A stretch of 64,000 nt of DNA. Source: Pyrococcus kukulkanii. GTDB lineage: Archaea > Methanobacteriota_B > Thermococci > Thermococcales > Thermococcaceae. The stretch lies in assembly GCF_041647995.1 (NCBI RefSeq), contig NZ_JARRIB010000001.1, forward strand, positions 372,001-436,000, written 5' to 3'. Position 1 is the stretch's first letter, and each line of letters opens with the position of its first letter. The notes under the pieces are model-generated. The model ran no database searches. It was not told where the DNA came from and worked only from the letters and a program-made list of their open reading frames with translations. A program made the position numbers and the translations under genes. Shown here piece after piece: positions 7,844 to 16,286 of the stretch.

Positions 7844-8455
7844 GAACTCGTCAAGCTGATGAGAGAAGCATATATAATTGTAAGGACAGAACTTGCAGTG
7901 GGATCCTTTCGTTCCTGGAGGTACCTCATCCTCATCTAAGTAGAGTCTAATCTCATAGAAGAACTTCACCGTCTCCTTGAACAGTGTAGGATCATAAGGA
8001 ACCTCGAACATCTTGAAGTTCTTTCCATTTATCCTGGGGAAATTGTCGAAGTTAAGTCCGTTCACAATTTTAACTGGATCGTCGTGAAGCTTAAGATAGT
8101 AGAGGTAGCCATATTCAGCCTCACTCCACCTGAGATATACGTTTAATTGGGCGAGATGATACTCAAGGGGAAACCTTGGTAAGAAAGACTTTCCCTTTAT
8201 CTCGATGGGGAACTCTTTATAGGCATCCATTCTACCGTGGATTTCGAATCCCAACCTTGGAAACCTCAAGATAATCTCCTTCTCAAGTTCAAATCCAAAC
8301 CTCTCTTCAAGTACCTTTCCTAGAACCTCATGGGTTCTGACTCCTTTCTCAAGCCTTGGCTTGGCAATCTCGGGCCATCTCTCCGGAAATCCCTTTAGTC
8401 TGAACCAGACCCTCCGAGGACATATTAGAGCTTCACTGGCGTAGAATTCTATCAT
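7838..8455 (-). CDS. Cas4-like RecB-family nuclease, not next to a CRISPR locus
   Basis: The layout is that of Cas4/DUF83: an N-terminal Cys (ALICPRRVWF), nuclease core residues (HEVLG, the Asp of GRMDAYKEFPIEIKGKS with the E-x-K pair, and a QLNVY helix) and a C-terminal Cys cluster (HCKFCPYNYIC). These Cys would ligate an Fe-S cluster. Cas4 proteins trim DNA during CRISPR spacer capture, but no cas1/cas2 or repeat array is near, so this 205-aa protein is probably a solo Cas4 relative with a repair-type role. It starts at ATG 8455 after GGAGGGAGC, and a C/D box RNA on the same strand lies directly upstream, possibly in the same transcript. Confidence 0.85.
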   Translation of the reverse strand: MIEFYASEALICPRRVWFRLKGFPERWPEIAKPRLEKGVRTHEVLGKVLEERFGFELEKEIILRFPRLGFEIHGRMDAYKEFPIEIKGKSFLPRFPLEYHLAQLNVYLRWSEAEYGYLYYLKLHDDPVKIVNGLNFDNFPRINGKNFKMFEVPYDPTLFKETVKFFYEIRLYLDEDEVPPGTKGSHCKFCPYNYICFSHQLDEFL

Positions 8456-8471
8456 TGAGCTCCCTCCAAAG

Positions 8472-8529
8472 AGGCGTCAGCTAATACCGACATCATCACA
8501 GCTCAGGCTGGGCAAGGCTCGTCATCCGC
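8472..8529 (-). ncRNA. C/D box sRNA candidate (2'-O-methylation guide)
   Basis: Read on the minus strand, the segment has the four boxes of an archaeal C/D sRNA in order and spacing: a C-like box GATGACG (about 8521-8527), a 12-nt guide GCCTTGCCCAGC, D' box CTGA (8503-8506), C' box TGATGAT (about 8493-8499), an 11-nt guide GTCGGTATTAG and D box CTGA (8477-8480). Both guides have the ~12-nt length typical of hyperthermophiles. Methylation should fall on the target base paired five positions upstream of each D box; I did not identify targets. A TATA-like element at 8549-8560 is correctly placed upstream. Confidence 0.75.
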
Positions 8530-8548
8530 CAAGGATTACTACCGTAAG

Positions 8549-8568
8549 GGTTTTTAAGAACTTTATTG
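8549..8568. promoter_or_regulatory. Bidirectional TATA-like element between two guide RNAs
   Basis: GGTTTTTAAGAA at 8549-8560 reads CTTAAAAACC on the other strand. It lies about 25 nt from the start of the C/D box RNA on the minus side and about 25 nt from ~8580 on the plus side, where the H/ACA RNA should begin. CTTTATT at 8561-8567 is an alternative box for the plus strand. Confidence 0.4.
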
Positions 8569-8579
8569 AATAACCCACT

Positions 8580-8738
8580 GCCGACAGCGAGGGTACAATT
8601 CCCTCGCAAGGGCTCGGTCCACCCGCCCCCGCAAGGTTTCGGGTTCGATGAGCGGGGTGTGCTCACGCCGAGCCCACAGGGCCGGTGCATCCGCCCGCGG
8701 GATCAATGACCGCTGGGTCTCTGTTGCCGGCCCACAGC
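8580..8738 (+). ncRNA. Tandem H/ACA guide RNA candidate (pseudouridylation)
   Basis: Two hairpins, each ending in ACA, follow each other. Hairpin 1: lower stem GGGCTCGG (8610-8617) with CCGAGCCC (8668-8675), upper stem CCCCGC (8627-8632) with GCGGGG (8652-8657), K-turn-like TTCGATGA, ACA at 8676-8678. Hairpin 2: GGGCCGG (8679-8685) with CCGGCCC (8727-8733), upper stem GCGG/CCGC capped by the K-loop-like GATCAATGA, ACA at 8734-8736. Each has unpaired pockets on both sides of the internal loop, the antisense elements. A third perfect stem, GCGAGGG/CCCTCGC (8587-8607), precedes them without an ACA. High GC content in an AT-rich genome is the usual sign of structured RNA here. Confidence 0.85.
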
Positions 8739-8783
8739 AAAAATTTAATATTCTCTTTTCGAATAATAACCGGAGGTTATTGC

Positions 8784-9344
8784 ATGGTGATAATACCCAG
8801 ACCAATAGATCCCAGGGATATCAAGAAGATTAGGAAAGAGCTAGGCATAACCCAAGAAGAGCTGGCAAGAAAGGCTGGGGTAACCCAGGCGTACATAGCA
8901 AAGCTTGAAGCAGGGAAAGTTGATCCAAGGCTTTCAACATTTAATAGAATCCTTAGAGCCCTCATTGAATGTCAGAAAGCAAAGGTAACGGCAAAGAGGA
9001 TAATGTCATCTCCAATAATCTACGTCACGCCAAGGGATAAAGTGGAGAAAGTCGTAAAGCTAATGAAGAAGTACAATATCTCCCAAGTTCCCGTTATAGA
9101 TGGTGACAAGGTTATAGGATCAGTTACAGAAAGAGTCCTCGTTAGAAAAAGCCTTGAAGAAGAAGACATATACTCCAAAAGCGTCGAAGAAATTATGGAG
9201 GGGCCATTTCCTCTTGTAGCGGAGGACGAGGATTTAGAGGTAATTAAATACCTCCTAGAGGAGCACCCTGCGGTAATAGTGCAGGGAAAGAATGGAAGAC
9301 CAATAGGAATAATTACGCGCTCGGACATATTTAGGCTGGGCTAA
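8784..9344 (+). CDS. HTH (XRE-type) regulator with two CBS domains
   Basis: Residues ~10-65 form an XRE/Cro-type helix-turn-helix (IRKELGITQEELARKAGVTQAYIAKLEAG). Two CBS motifs follow, starting at KRIMSSPIIYVTP and VEEIMEGPFPLVA. CBS pairs (Bateman modules) bind adenine nucleotides or related ligands, so the protein probably changes DNA binding with energy or nucleotide status. GGAGGT at 8772-8777 fixes the start at ATG 8784 (186 aa); the longer frame would run into the H/ACA RNA. It is the gene just upstream of the proline dehydrogenase operon, separated by 74 nt, and might regulate it. Confidence 0.92.
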   Translation: MVIIPRPIDPRDIKKIRKELGITQEELARKAGVTQAYIAKLEAGKVDPRLSTFNRILRALIECQKAKVTAKRIMSSPIIYVTPRDKVEKVVKLMKKYNISQVPVIDGDKVIGSVTERVLVRKSLEEEDIYSKSVEEIMEGPFPLVAEDEDLEVIKYLLEEHPAVIVQGKNGRPIGIITRSDIFRLG

Positions 9345-9418
9345 CCTTAGGTGCACAACCTTTCTATCAAAAAATTTTCATAAGTTTCTCGTGAAATATT
9401 TTAATTAGGTGAAGCATT

Positions 9419-10846
9419 GTGAGAATAAAAGAACATCCTATTCTCAGCTTCAAACGTGGAAGAGAGATCACGATATACTATAAGGGACAACCGATAAAGG
9501 CCTATGAAGGGGAAACTATAGCAGCGGCACTTCATGCCGCTGGCATAAAAACTCTCAACTATTCTAGGGTGAAGAAAAGGCCAAGGGGTCTATTCTGTGC
9601 GATAGGCAAATGTTCCTCATGTCTAATGACCGTGAATGGAATTCCAAACGTGAGAACTTGCATAACCCTTGTTGAAGATGGCATGAGAATAGAGGAAAAC
9701 AGGCCAGTATTACCCAAGGATATGGGATATGAAGGAGACGGAAAGGCAAAGAAAGTTCAAGCTGATATCATCGTAATAGGTGGGGGACCCGCAGGTTTAA
9801 TGGCGGCAATAAATGCTCACGATGCAGGAGCTAAAGTTGTCCTTATAGATGAGAACCCAATGTTAGGAGGACAACTTGTAAAGCAAACCCATAAGTTCTT
9901 TGGGAAGAGAGAGCAGTTTGCCGGTATTAGGGGTATAAAGATCGCGGAGATCCTCAAAGAAGAGATAAAAAAGAGAAACATTGAAGTATATCTGGAGACT
10001 TCAGCCGTTGGGATATTCCAAAATGGGGATGAAAAGCTCGTTGTTGGCGTTAGAAAGGAAAAGGAGCTCATTGAATTTTATGGAAAGGCCGTGATAGTCG
10101 CCACGGGGGCTATGGAAAAAACTATTCCCTTCGAGAACAATGATCTGCCTGGGATTTATGGAGCTGGTGCTATTCAAACGCTAATGAACACATACGGGAT
10201 AAAACCGGGAGAGAAAGCTCTAATAGTCGGAGCTGGAAACGTAGGGCTAATTTTAGCCTACCAGCTCATACAGGCAGGGGTAGAGGTCAAGGCAATAGTT
10301 GAAGCGATGCCCAGGATTGGAGGATACTTCGTGCACGCTGCAAAGGTTAGAAGACTTGGAGTACCGATTTTAACTAGGCACACAATTCTAAGAGCCGAAG
10401 GAAGAGAGAGTGTTGAGAAGGCAGTTGTTGCAGAGATCGATGAGAAATGGCAACCAATCCCAGGAACAGAAAAAGAGTTTGATGTCGATCTAATTGCGAT
10501 CGCAGTTGGTTTAAGACCCAGCATAGAGTTGTTACAACAAGCTGGATGCCAGATAAAGTACGTTAGAGAGCTTGGAGGGCACGTAGCCGTTAGAGATGAA
10601 TGGATGGAAACGACGGTCAGGGGAATATTCGTTGCAGGAGACACTGCAGGCATAGAAGAGGCCACTACCGCAATGCTCGAAGGAAAGATAGCCGGGATTG
10701 CAGCGGCATTAAGGCTTGGAATAGCAGATAAAAGTTGGATTAAGGAGATTGAGAAAGCCCAAAAAGATCTCGAGGAATTCCGCTCCGGTCCGTTTGGAAG
10801 GCACGTTGTTGAGGGTATTAAAAAGCTTCTGGAGGCATTGCAATGA
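9419..10846 (+). CDS. pdhA: Dye-linked L-proline dehydrogenase complex, alpha subunit
   Basis: A 475-aa flavoprotein like the sarcosine oxidase alpha family. The N-terminal ~100 residues resemble a 2Fe-2S ferredoxin-like domain, with CAIGKCSSCLMTVNG and a later Cys (VRTC). An FAD-binding Rossmann motif IIVIGGGPAGLMAAINAHDAG follows at ~119, a second GxGxxG (LIVGAGNVGLILAY) for NAD(P)H, and the FAD-closing motif GIFVAGDTAG. In Thermococcales complexes this subunit has NADH dehydrogenase-type activity. Gene order alpha, F, X, beta matches the pdhA-pdhF-pdhX-pdhB operon described for Thermococcus profundus. The start is GTG 9419 after AGGTG. The four genes overlap end to start. Confidence 0.93.
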   Translation: MRIKEHPILSFKRGREITIYYKGQPIKAYEGETIAAALHAAGIKTLNYSRVKKRPRGLFCAIGKCSSCLMTVNGIPNVRTCITLVEDGMRIEENRPVLPKDMGYEGDGKAKKVQADIIVIGGGPAGLMAAINAHDAGAKVVLIDENPMLGGQLVKQTHKFFGKREQFAGIRGIKIAEILKEEIKKRNIEVYLETSAVGIFQNGDEKLVVGVRKEKELIEFYGKAVIVATGAMEKTIPFENNDLPGIYGAGAIQTLMNTYGIKPGEKALIVGAGNVGLILAYQLIQAGVEVKAIVEAMPRIGGYFVHAAKVRRLGVPILTRHTILRAEGRESVEKAVVAEIDEKWQPIPGTEKEFDVDLIAIAVGLRPSIELLQQAGCQIKYVRELGGHVAVRDEWMETTVRGIFVAGDTAGIEEATTAMLEGKIAGIAAALRLGIADKSWIKEIEKAQKDLEEFRSGPFGRHVVEGIKKLLEALQ

Positions 10847-11349
10847 GCGAGATCCCAAATTATTTAAGGTTCGGTTATATAACTCCCGAAGAGCTATTCT
10901 CAATAATCCCAAAGCCAAGCGAAGAGAGGCTCAGGAAAAGGCCTGTTGCCGTTCCAGAGTGTCCCCAACAGATCCCCTGCACCCCGTGCAAGGAGATATG
11001 CCCAACTAATGCTGTAATAATGGAGCACCCAAACGATATCCCCAAAGTAGACTATGAAAAGTGCATAGGTTGCTCACTCTGCGTCCAAGTCTGTCCTGGG
11101 CTCGCGTTCTTCATGATCCACTACGTAGGAGACAAGGCAAGGATAACGATGCCTCATGAACTCCTGCCACTTCCAAAGCCCGGCGAAGAGGTAGTTCTGC
11201 TAAACAGGGTTGGAGAGGAAGTTGGAAGGGGAAAGGTAGTTTCAGTTGTTCCTAGGGAGAAGACGAGAGGTGATACTCCCATAATAACAGTTGAAGTGCC
11301 CATAGAGCTTGCCTGGGAGGTTAGGGCTGTTAAGGTGGTGAGAGAATGA
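10843..11349 (+). CDS. pdhF: Proline dehydrogenase complex, ferredoxin-like subunit
   Basis: This 168-aa subunit should carry electrons between the two flavin subunits. Cys residues are arranged as CPQQIPCTPCKEICP and CIGCSLCVQVCPG, enough for one or two 4Fe-4S clusters, although the first set is irregular for a classic ferredoxin. The C-terminal half is a small beta-rich domain (GEEVVLLNRVGEEVGRGKVV) with no cluster. ATG overlaps the pdhA stop by 4 nt, indicating translational coupling; its own stop overlaps pdhX the same way. Confidence 0.88.
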   Translation: MSEIPNYLRFGYITPEELFSIIPKPSEERLRKRPVAVPECPQQIPCTPCKEICPTNAVIMEHPNDIPKVDYEKCIGCSLCVQVCPGLAFFMIHYVGDKARITMPHELLPLPKPGEEVVLLNRVGEEVGRGKVVSVVPREKTRGDTPIITVEVPIELAWEVRAVKVVRE

Positions 11350-11606
11350 GGATAGTGTGTAGGTGTAACGATGTGACAGTTGAGGAAATTGAAAGGCTTA
11401 TAGATGAGGGGGTTACGGATCTTGAGGAGCTCAGGAGACTCCTGAGAATAGGCATGGGGCCGTGTCAGGGTAGAACATGTATTCCAATAGTTATCTCAAT
11501 CCTTGCTAAAAAAACCGGAAAAAAACCAGAAGAAATACAGCCACCTAACGCGAGATTTCCAGTTAGGCCCGTGAAGATTGAGGCCCTCACGGAGGGGGGC
11601 AAATGA
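11346..11606 (+). CDS. pdhX: Proline dehydrogenase complex, BFD-like 2Fe-2S subunit
   Basis: An 86-aa protein of the BFD-like type. Four Cys residues (VCRCNDV and GPCQGRTC) have the C-x-C...C-x4-C spacing that binds a 2Fe-2S cluster in bacterioferritin-associated ferredoxin and in NirB and NifU relatives. In larger homologues the same module is fused to the alpha subunit, which supports its placement in this complex. It overlaps pdhF and pdhB by 4 nt each. Confidence 0.88.
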   Translation: MRIVCRCNDVTVEEIERLIDEGVTDLEELRRLLRIGMGPCQGRTCIPIVISILAKKTGKKPEEIQPPNARFPVRPVKIEALTEGGK

Positions 11607-12730
11607 TTGGGATAATTGGGGGAGGTATCATAGGGGTCGCCACTGCCTATGAGCTTGCAAAACTTGGCGAGGAAGTTGTCGTGTTCGAGAAGAGGTACTT
11701 TGGCTCAGGCTCAACCTTTAGATGTGCAAGTGGAATCAGGGCCCAGTTCACTGATGAAGCCAATATAAAGCTGATGAAATACTCGATAGAGAGATGGAAG
11801 CAACTAAGCGATGAATTAGGACATAACATAATGTTCCAACAGACCGGCTACCTATTCTTGGCTACTAGCGAGGAGGAAGTTGAAGCATTTAAGAACAACA
11901 TAAAGCTACAGAACAAATTTGGCGTGCCTACAAAGCTAATAACCCCAGAAGAAGCCAAAGAAATAGTCCCACCCCTAAATGCGGATGCATTCCTCGCGGG
12001 AGCATGGAATCCTGAGGATGGCAAGGCAAGCCCGTTTCACACTCTCTACGCATACAAAAAGGCAGGAGAAAAGCTTGGAGTTAAGTTCTACGAGTACACA
12101 AAGGTCATTGACATAGAGGAAGGATGGAGAATAAAAACAACTAGAGGAGAATTCAAGGTGGATATTATAGTGAACGCAACGAACGCATGGGCAAAGGAAA
12201 TTAACGCAATGATAGGGAAGGACGTTGTTCCCATAAAACCCTTCAAGCATCAGTTAGTGAAAACCGAACCAATAGAAAGGGGTCAGATAGAACCCCTTGT
12301 TTGTCCCCCAGCATGGAACGACAGTTATGTAATTCAGGATGGAGAGGACGGAGGAGTTATATGCGGAACGGCCTTAGAGTACGAATCTTCGCCAGACGAT
12401 GTATCGCCAACCTATGAGTTCGCTAAGGAGGTTCTAAAGTGGGCAGTTAAGATAGTCCCAGCTCTAAGGCACGTCCATGTTGTAAGGCAGTGGGCAGGAC
12501 ACTATGCTAGAACCCCGGACAACAACCCCGCTATCGGAGAATTAACTGAGAACTTTTATGTGGCGATTGGATTCTCGGGACACGGATTCATGATGGCTCC
12601 GGCGGTTGCTCAAGCACTAGCTGAGAGGATAGTAAAGGGAAGAACAAAAGTGCCGTTAGACTGGGAATGGTTCGACCCATGGAGGTTTGAGAGGGGAGAG
12701 CTTAGGAGCTCAGCCTTCCAGATAGGTTAG
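11603..12730 (+). CDS. pdhB: Proline dehydrogenase complex, beta (catalytic) subunit
   Basis: A 375-aa FAD enzyme of the DAO (D-amino-acid oxidase/sarcosine oxidase beta) family. The dinucleotide motif GIIGGGIIGVATAYELAKLG begins at residue 2, and VVVFEKRYFGSGST and the C-terminal GFSGHGFMMAPAVAQALAE segment are typical. In the characterised complexes this subunit oxidises L-proline to pyrroline-5-carboxylate; other secondary amino acids cannot be excluded by sequence. It closes the operon and overlaps the convergent DUF106 gene by 4 nt. Confidence 0.93.
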   Translation: MIGIIGGGIIGVATAYELAKLGEEVVVFEKRYFGSGSTFRCASGIRAQFTDEANIKLMKYSIERWKQLSDELGHNIMFQQTGYLFLATSEEEVEAFKNNIKLQNKFGVPTKLITPEEAKEIVPPLNADAFLAGAWNPEDGKASPFHTLYAYKKAGEKLGVKFYEYTKVIDIEEGWRIKTTRGEFKVDIIVNATNAWAKEINAMIGKDVVPIKPFKHQLVKTEPIERGQIEPLVCPPAWNDSYVIQDGEDGGVICGTALEYESSPDDVSPTYEFAKEVLKWAVKIVPALRHVHVVRQWAGHYARTPDNNPAIGELTENFYVAIGFSGHGFMMAPAVAQALAERIVKGRTKVPLDWEWFDPWRFERGELRSSAFQIG

Positions 12731-13254
12731 TCCATATCTAATATTTTTCTCAACACTGAACCAACCACGTAACTTGTAAGGAAGTACCAGCCGAAGTACC
12801 CGAGTTCGTCAGGTTTTAGTGCTGAGTGGTACATCTTGTGGAATATATCAAACAGAAAGAAGTTGAATGGATACTTAACTATCGCGACCTCCGTATACCA
12901 CCTCCTCAACCAACCCCAGAACACTATGACTATTGGCCAACTTATAAGCATTGGCTTAAAGAAAGCATCTTTCATTAATTCATTTTGTAACCTCAATAGT
13001 TCCAACTGTTTTTGCTGAACTTTCCTCAATTTTTTCTCATCTCCGGATTCTCTAGCCTTTTGAAACTCTTCCTGAATTTCCTTCGCCATTTTTTGTAATC
13101 TTTTCATTTTCTCCCGATCAACGAATACGTAATTCAAAAAGACAAAGAATGCCCCAAGGATAACACCCGATAACGTAACTACCCACATTGGATGAGCCGA
13201 TCTCAAGAGCGGGCCAAATAGCTCGTCCAAAGCTATGTAAATTCCCTCAAGCAT
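12727..13254 (-). CDS. DUF106/EMC3-TMCO1 family membrane insertase-like protein
   Basis: A 175-aa protein with three predicted membrane segments (around residues 22-42, 98-118 and 150-170) and a charged coiled coil after the first ([21 protein letters not shown]). This is the layout of archaeal DUF106, a member of the YidC/Get1/EMC3/TMCO1 group implicated in inserting membrane proteins. Its position at the distal end of the secY-adk segment is typical for archaea and supports a secretion role. It starts at ATG 13254, overlapping the adk stop by 8 nt. Confidence 0.9.
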   Translation of the reverse strand: MLEGIYIALDELFGPLLRSAHPMWVVTLSGVILGAFFVFLNYVFVDREKMKRLQKMAKEIQEEFQKARESGDEKKLRKVQQKQLELLRLQNELMKDAFFKPMLISWPIVIVFWGWLRRWYTEVAIVKYPFNFFLFDIFHKMYHSALKPDELGYFGWYFLTSYVVGSVLRKILDMD

Positions 13255-13837
13255 ATTCCTTCACCGCCAGATCAAGTATTTTAACAAGCTCATTAACTGC
13301 TTCTTCAAGCCCCTTATCTTCGTGGTTTTCAATAATCTTTATCAGGGCATTTGAATGCATCGCATAGGCTATTGCAGCAGCCCTATTTAAATCTTGGTGT
13401 CTCTGGATTTGCTCCTCAGTTTCCACATCCCTGTCTCTTTTCAAGTCCCTCAACCTCCTTCCCAAGATCTCCGCCGGAGTTGCCTCAATTATCACAATGA
13501 AGTTTGGGTTAAGTGTTCTTATTACATCGTAGGGGAGACCCAAGAGGTACCCATGGGGAGTTTTTATCGTCGCATGGGTATCTATTAGAATGGGCTCCTT
13601 CTTAGCCATCTTAGCTATCTTCTCGGCAACTTTCTTTTGTAGCTCCCTCTGAACAGAAAGAGGTAGTTTTCTCATTTCATCCCTATGCTTTACGAGGCCA
13701 GCCTTGACGGCTTCTTCAAACATCAAATCACCAAAATTAACGAGCCTAAACTTGGCCCTCGTCCTCTGGAGTGCAAGCCTAGTGATCGTGCTCTTACCCA
13801 CCCCAGGGATCCCAGTTATTATGACGACGAATGACAT
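13247..13837 (-). CDS. adkA: Archaeal adenylate kinase
   Basis: The P-loop [16 protein letters not shown] starts at residue 8 and the 196-aa length matches the archaeal trimeric AdkA family rather than the bacterial long/short-lid enzyme. It interconverts ATP plus AMP with two ADP in the cytoplasm. [20 protein letters not shown] provides the Arg-rich lid. It lies between secY and the DUF106 gene, as is common in archaeal spc-type clusters, with 60 nt to secY. Confidence 0.95.
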   Translation of the reverse strand: MSFVVIITGIPGVGKSTITRLALQRTRAKFRLVNFGDLMFEEAVKAGLVKHRDEMRKLPLSVQRELQKKVAEKIAKMAKKEPILIDTHATIKTPHGYLLGLPYDVIRTLNPNFIVIIEATPAEILGRRLRDLKRDRDVETEEQIQRHQDLNRAAAIAYAMHSNALIKIIENHEDKGLEEAVNELVKILDLAVKEYA

Positions 13838-13897
13838 TTAGCACCCCCAAGGTAGGAAGCAGAAGAGTGTTTAAAATTATTTTGGGGAAAGGGGAGG

Positions 13898-15304
13898 TCA
13901 GGAAGCAAAGAACTTTCTGAGCGCTGGGAACATTTCACTAATCTGCTCTCTGGCTATCTCCTCATAGAATCTATAGATGATACCAACGGTAAGGAGTATT
14001 CCGGTTCCAGTTCCTAAGGCACCAAGGAAGTCTGCTAGCACTGCTATTAATGCTACAGTTAGTGAGCCCCAGAACGTCACGTAAGGTATGTACTTTTGCA
14101 GTACCCTCTCGAGGGTTCTTGGGTCTCTTCTAAATCCTGGGATCTGGAGACCTGCCCTTTGCAACTGCCTTGCAATTGACCTCGCATCAAGACCCGTAAG
14201 TTCAACCCATAGGAACCCAAATAGTAGGCTGAAAGCTACGGTCATTAGCAGGTACACGAGCGCCCTCACGGGATGGTCTATAACTGTGAATATGTTCCTT
14301 GGAGGTATTACGTAGAGAACAAAGCCACTTATTGGATTTCCAGTATTTGGATCAAATGTTCCAAGCCATGGATGTCCATACCTATATAGCAACCTAGCCC
14401 AAAGCTGTATATTAGCATAGAGAGCAAATGTAAGGATTATCGGTATGTTACTGACGTACAGGAATCTTATCGGGTATCTTCCCCTAATCGTTACTCCCCT
14501 GTACCCTAAAGGTATCTCAACGCGCATGCTCTCGAAGTACACGACCACGAGGAAGACGATTATCGTAGCTATAACTGCGAGCATATCCGGTGCGGTTCCA
14601 CCTCTATAGATGGCCCCCCAGAGATCTCCCTTCAGTATGTGCTGAATGAAGTACGGGATGGCTCCAACGATAGCTGGCTTACCAGTTAGGGGATCTATTA
14701 TGTTAGGATCTGTCAATGGATTAAGGCTCCTCGTGAGTATCCTCTGTGAAACTCCAGCTGCTATGAATAAGCTTATACCGCTCCCAATACCCCACTTACT
14801 CACGAGTTCATCTAAGACTATCAATATTATACCGCCCATTGCAAGCTGGAGTATCATGAGCACCGCTATAGCATGAGTGACATCTATCCCGACCCTCCCG
14901 AAGGCTCCACCGAGCACCCAAATGGTCGCCTCAAAGAAGCACATGAATACTGAGAATACCCTCTGAAGTGCTTGGTAGAACCTCCTATCCTCAGGATTTG
15001 CAAGGTCAAGCTTTATTATTTCAGAACCAACTAACAGTTGAAGAATTATACCGGCGGTAACTATAGGTCCTATTCCCAAGGTCAAAAGAGAGCCATTTCT
15101 ACCGGCGAGAACAACTCTAAGGAACTGGAAGTAATCCTGTATCTGCTTTGGAATTCCATAAACGGGGATTTCAGCCAGAACATAGTACAGTATTAACGCA
15201 AGCCCCGTCCACATAAACTTCTCCTTTAATGGAACGTGTCTCTTTGGTCTTTCAACTTCTGGAAACCATTTCTCCAAGGCATAAATAACCTCCCTAGCCC
15301 CCAT
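13898..15304 (-). CDS. secY: Preprotein translocase subunit SecY
   Basis: A 468-aa protein with ten membrane segments forming the protein-conducting channel. Visible SecY features include the plug/TM2 region ([11 protein letters not shown]), [12 protein letters not shown] in TM5, the long cytoplasmic loop RGGTAPDM and [18 protein letters not shown] carrying conserved Arg residues, and [23 protein letters not shown] between TM8 and TM9. It works with SecE and SecG/Sec61-beta, which are not in this window. It is encoded 49 nt after L15, so ribosomal proteins and the translocon are made together. Confidence 0.97.
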   Translation of the reverse strand: MGAREVIYALEKWFPEVERPKRHVPLKEKFMWTGLALILYYVLAEIPVYGIPKQIQDYFQFLRVVLAGRNGSLLTLGIGPIVTAGIILQLLVGSEIIKLDLANPEDRRFYQALQRVFSVFMCFFEATIWVLGGAFGRVGIDVTHAIAVLMILQLAMGGIILIVLDELVSKWGIGSGISLFIAAGVSQRILTRSLNPLTDPNIIDPLTGKPAIVGAIPYFIQHILKGDLWGAIYRGGTAPDMLAVIATIIVFLVVVYFESMRVEIPLGYRGVTIRGRYPIRFLYVSNIPIILTFALYANIQLWARLLYRYGHPWLGTFDPNTGNPISGFVLYVIPPRNIFTVIDHPVRALVYLLMTVAFSLLFGFLWVELTGLDARSIARQLQRAGLQIPGFRRDPRTLERVLQKYIPYVTFWGSLTVALIAVLADFLGALGTGTGILLTVGIIYRFYEEIAREQISEMFPALRKFFAS

Positions 15305-15353
15305 GGTTCAACACCATTGCCCTTTTATGGAAATCATGCAAAAAATAAAGGGT

Positions 15354-15797
15354 TTAAACGAGAACGGCCTCTCCCCCTGCAGCCTTAATTTTCTCCTCGG
15401 CCTTGGGGGAGAAGGCCTTTGCCTTTATAATGAGAGGTCTGGTGAGCTTACCAGTACCCAGCACTTTGTCAGCAAACTGGGTGGTATCGACGACTATTTT
15501 ACCTTCTTCCTCGTAAGCTATGCCCATCTGCATTAGCTCATCCAGGTGCTCATCGATGAACTTAAGGTTCACAATCCTAACTTCCCTCTGAACTTCGGGA
15601 GGTCTTGAAAAGCCCCTCTTCCCCAGGTGATCTGGAGCGTACTTGATCGTCCAGGTCCACTTGCTCTTGTTCCTCTTACCAGTACCGGCCATTCCTCTAC
15701 CACCCTTGCTTCCACCGCCCCTGTGCTTCTTCTTGCATCCCCATCCGTGAGTGTGACTGCCCCTCAGCTTCCTAACCTTCTTCCTCCTCCTAATCAT
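15354..15797 (-). CDS. rpl15p: 50S ribosomal protein L15 (uL15)
   Basis: The Gly/Arg/Lys-rich N terminus ([32 protein letters not shown]) threads into 23S rRNA and identifies uL15; the C-terminal globular half ends with the [20 protein letters not shown] signature. I start at ATG 15797 (147 aa), just after GAGGTGGGCG; nine codons of open frame upstream overlap L30 and lack a site. Confidence 0.96.
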   Translation of the reverse strand: MIRRRKKVRKLRGSHTHGWGCKKKHRGGGSKGGRGMAGTGKRNKSKWTWTIKYAPDHLGKRGFSRPPEVQREVRIVNLKFIDEHLDELMQMGIAYEEEGKIVVDTTQFADKVLGTGKLTRPLIIKAKAFSPKAEEKIKAAGGEAVLV

Positions 15798-15807
15798 CTC
15801 GCCCACC

Positions 15808-16275
15808 TCAGAGCATCCTCTCAATGAGGTCGTTTATCTTCTCGCCCCTGTAGCCAAGAGCTCCTCCTTCCTTAAAGGAGCGCTTCTTGCTCCCCCTGAA
15901 GCCTCCCCTTGGTGGGTGAAGCCTGAAGACGGGCTTAAGGTTGGGAAGATCCTTAAGGCTCATCTCACCGTTAACTACCTTCTGTGCGAACTCCTCTATT
16001 GTCATGCCAAGCTTCTCCTTGACGTATTCATCCGTTACTGGCTTGTTCCCAATTAGTCTGCCCCTCTTCTTGATCAGCTTTGCAAGAGTTTCAGCATTTA
16101 TCTCGCCCCACGTTATGTAGTCCTTAGCCTTCTGGAGCATGCCAAGGTAGCTTGGCGTGTCATCGACGATGACACAGTGGTTAACCCTGTGGAGGCGAAG
16201 CATTGCGAGAGTATCTCTAACTGGCCTCTTAACGTTAACCCTACCCCTGATCCTTATTACTGCAAGCTTTGCCAT
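15808..16275 (-). CDS. rpl30p: 50S ribosomal protein L30 (uL30)
   Basis: At 155 aa this is the long archaeal/eukaryal form of L30 (bacterial L30 is ~60 aa). The core [30 protein letters not shown] is followed by an extension with [20 protein letters not shown], a basic RNA-contacting region. It binds 23S rRNA on the large subunit. Ten nt separate it from L15. Confidence 0.96.
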   Translation of the reverse strand: MAKLAVIRIRGRVNVKRPVRDTLAMLRLHRVNHCVIVDDTPSYLGMLQKAKDYITWGEINAETLAKLIKKRGRLIGNKPVTDEYVKEKLGMTIEEFAQKVVNGEMSLKDLPNLKPVFRLHPPRGGFRGSKKRSFKEGGALGYRGEKINDLIERML

Positions 16276-16286
16276 CTCTGCTCACC

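Noticed and set aside
7838-8455. A CRISPR-Cas locus around the Cas4-like gene
   Set aside because: No repeat-spacer array or other cas gene on either side or anywhere in the window.
8496-8833. Several overlapping open frames on both strands across the GC-rich region
   Set aside because: They coincide with the hairpins of the H/ACA RNA and the C/D RNA; high GC content removes stops by chance and residues are Arg/Pro/Gly-rich without family resemblance.
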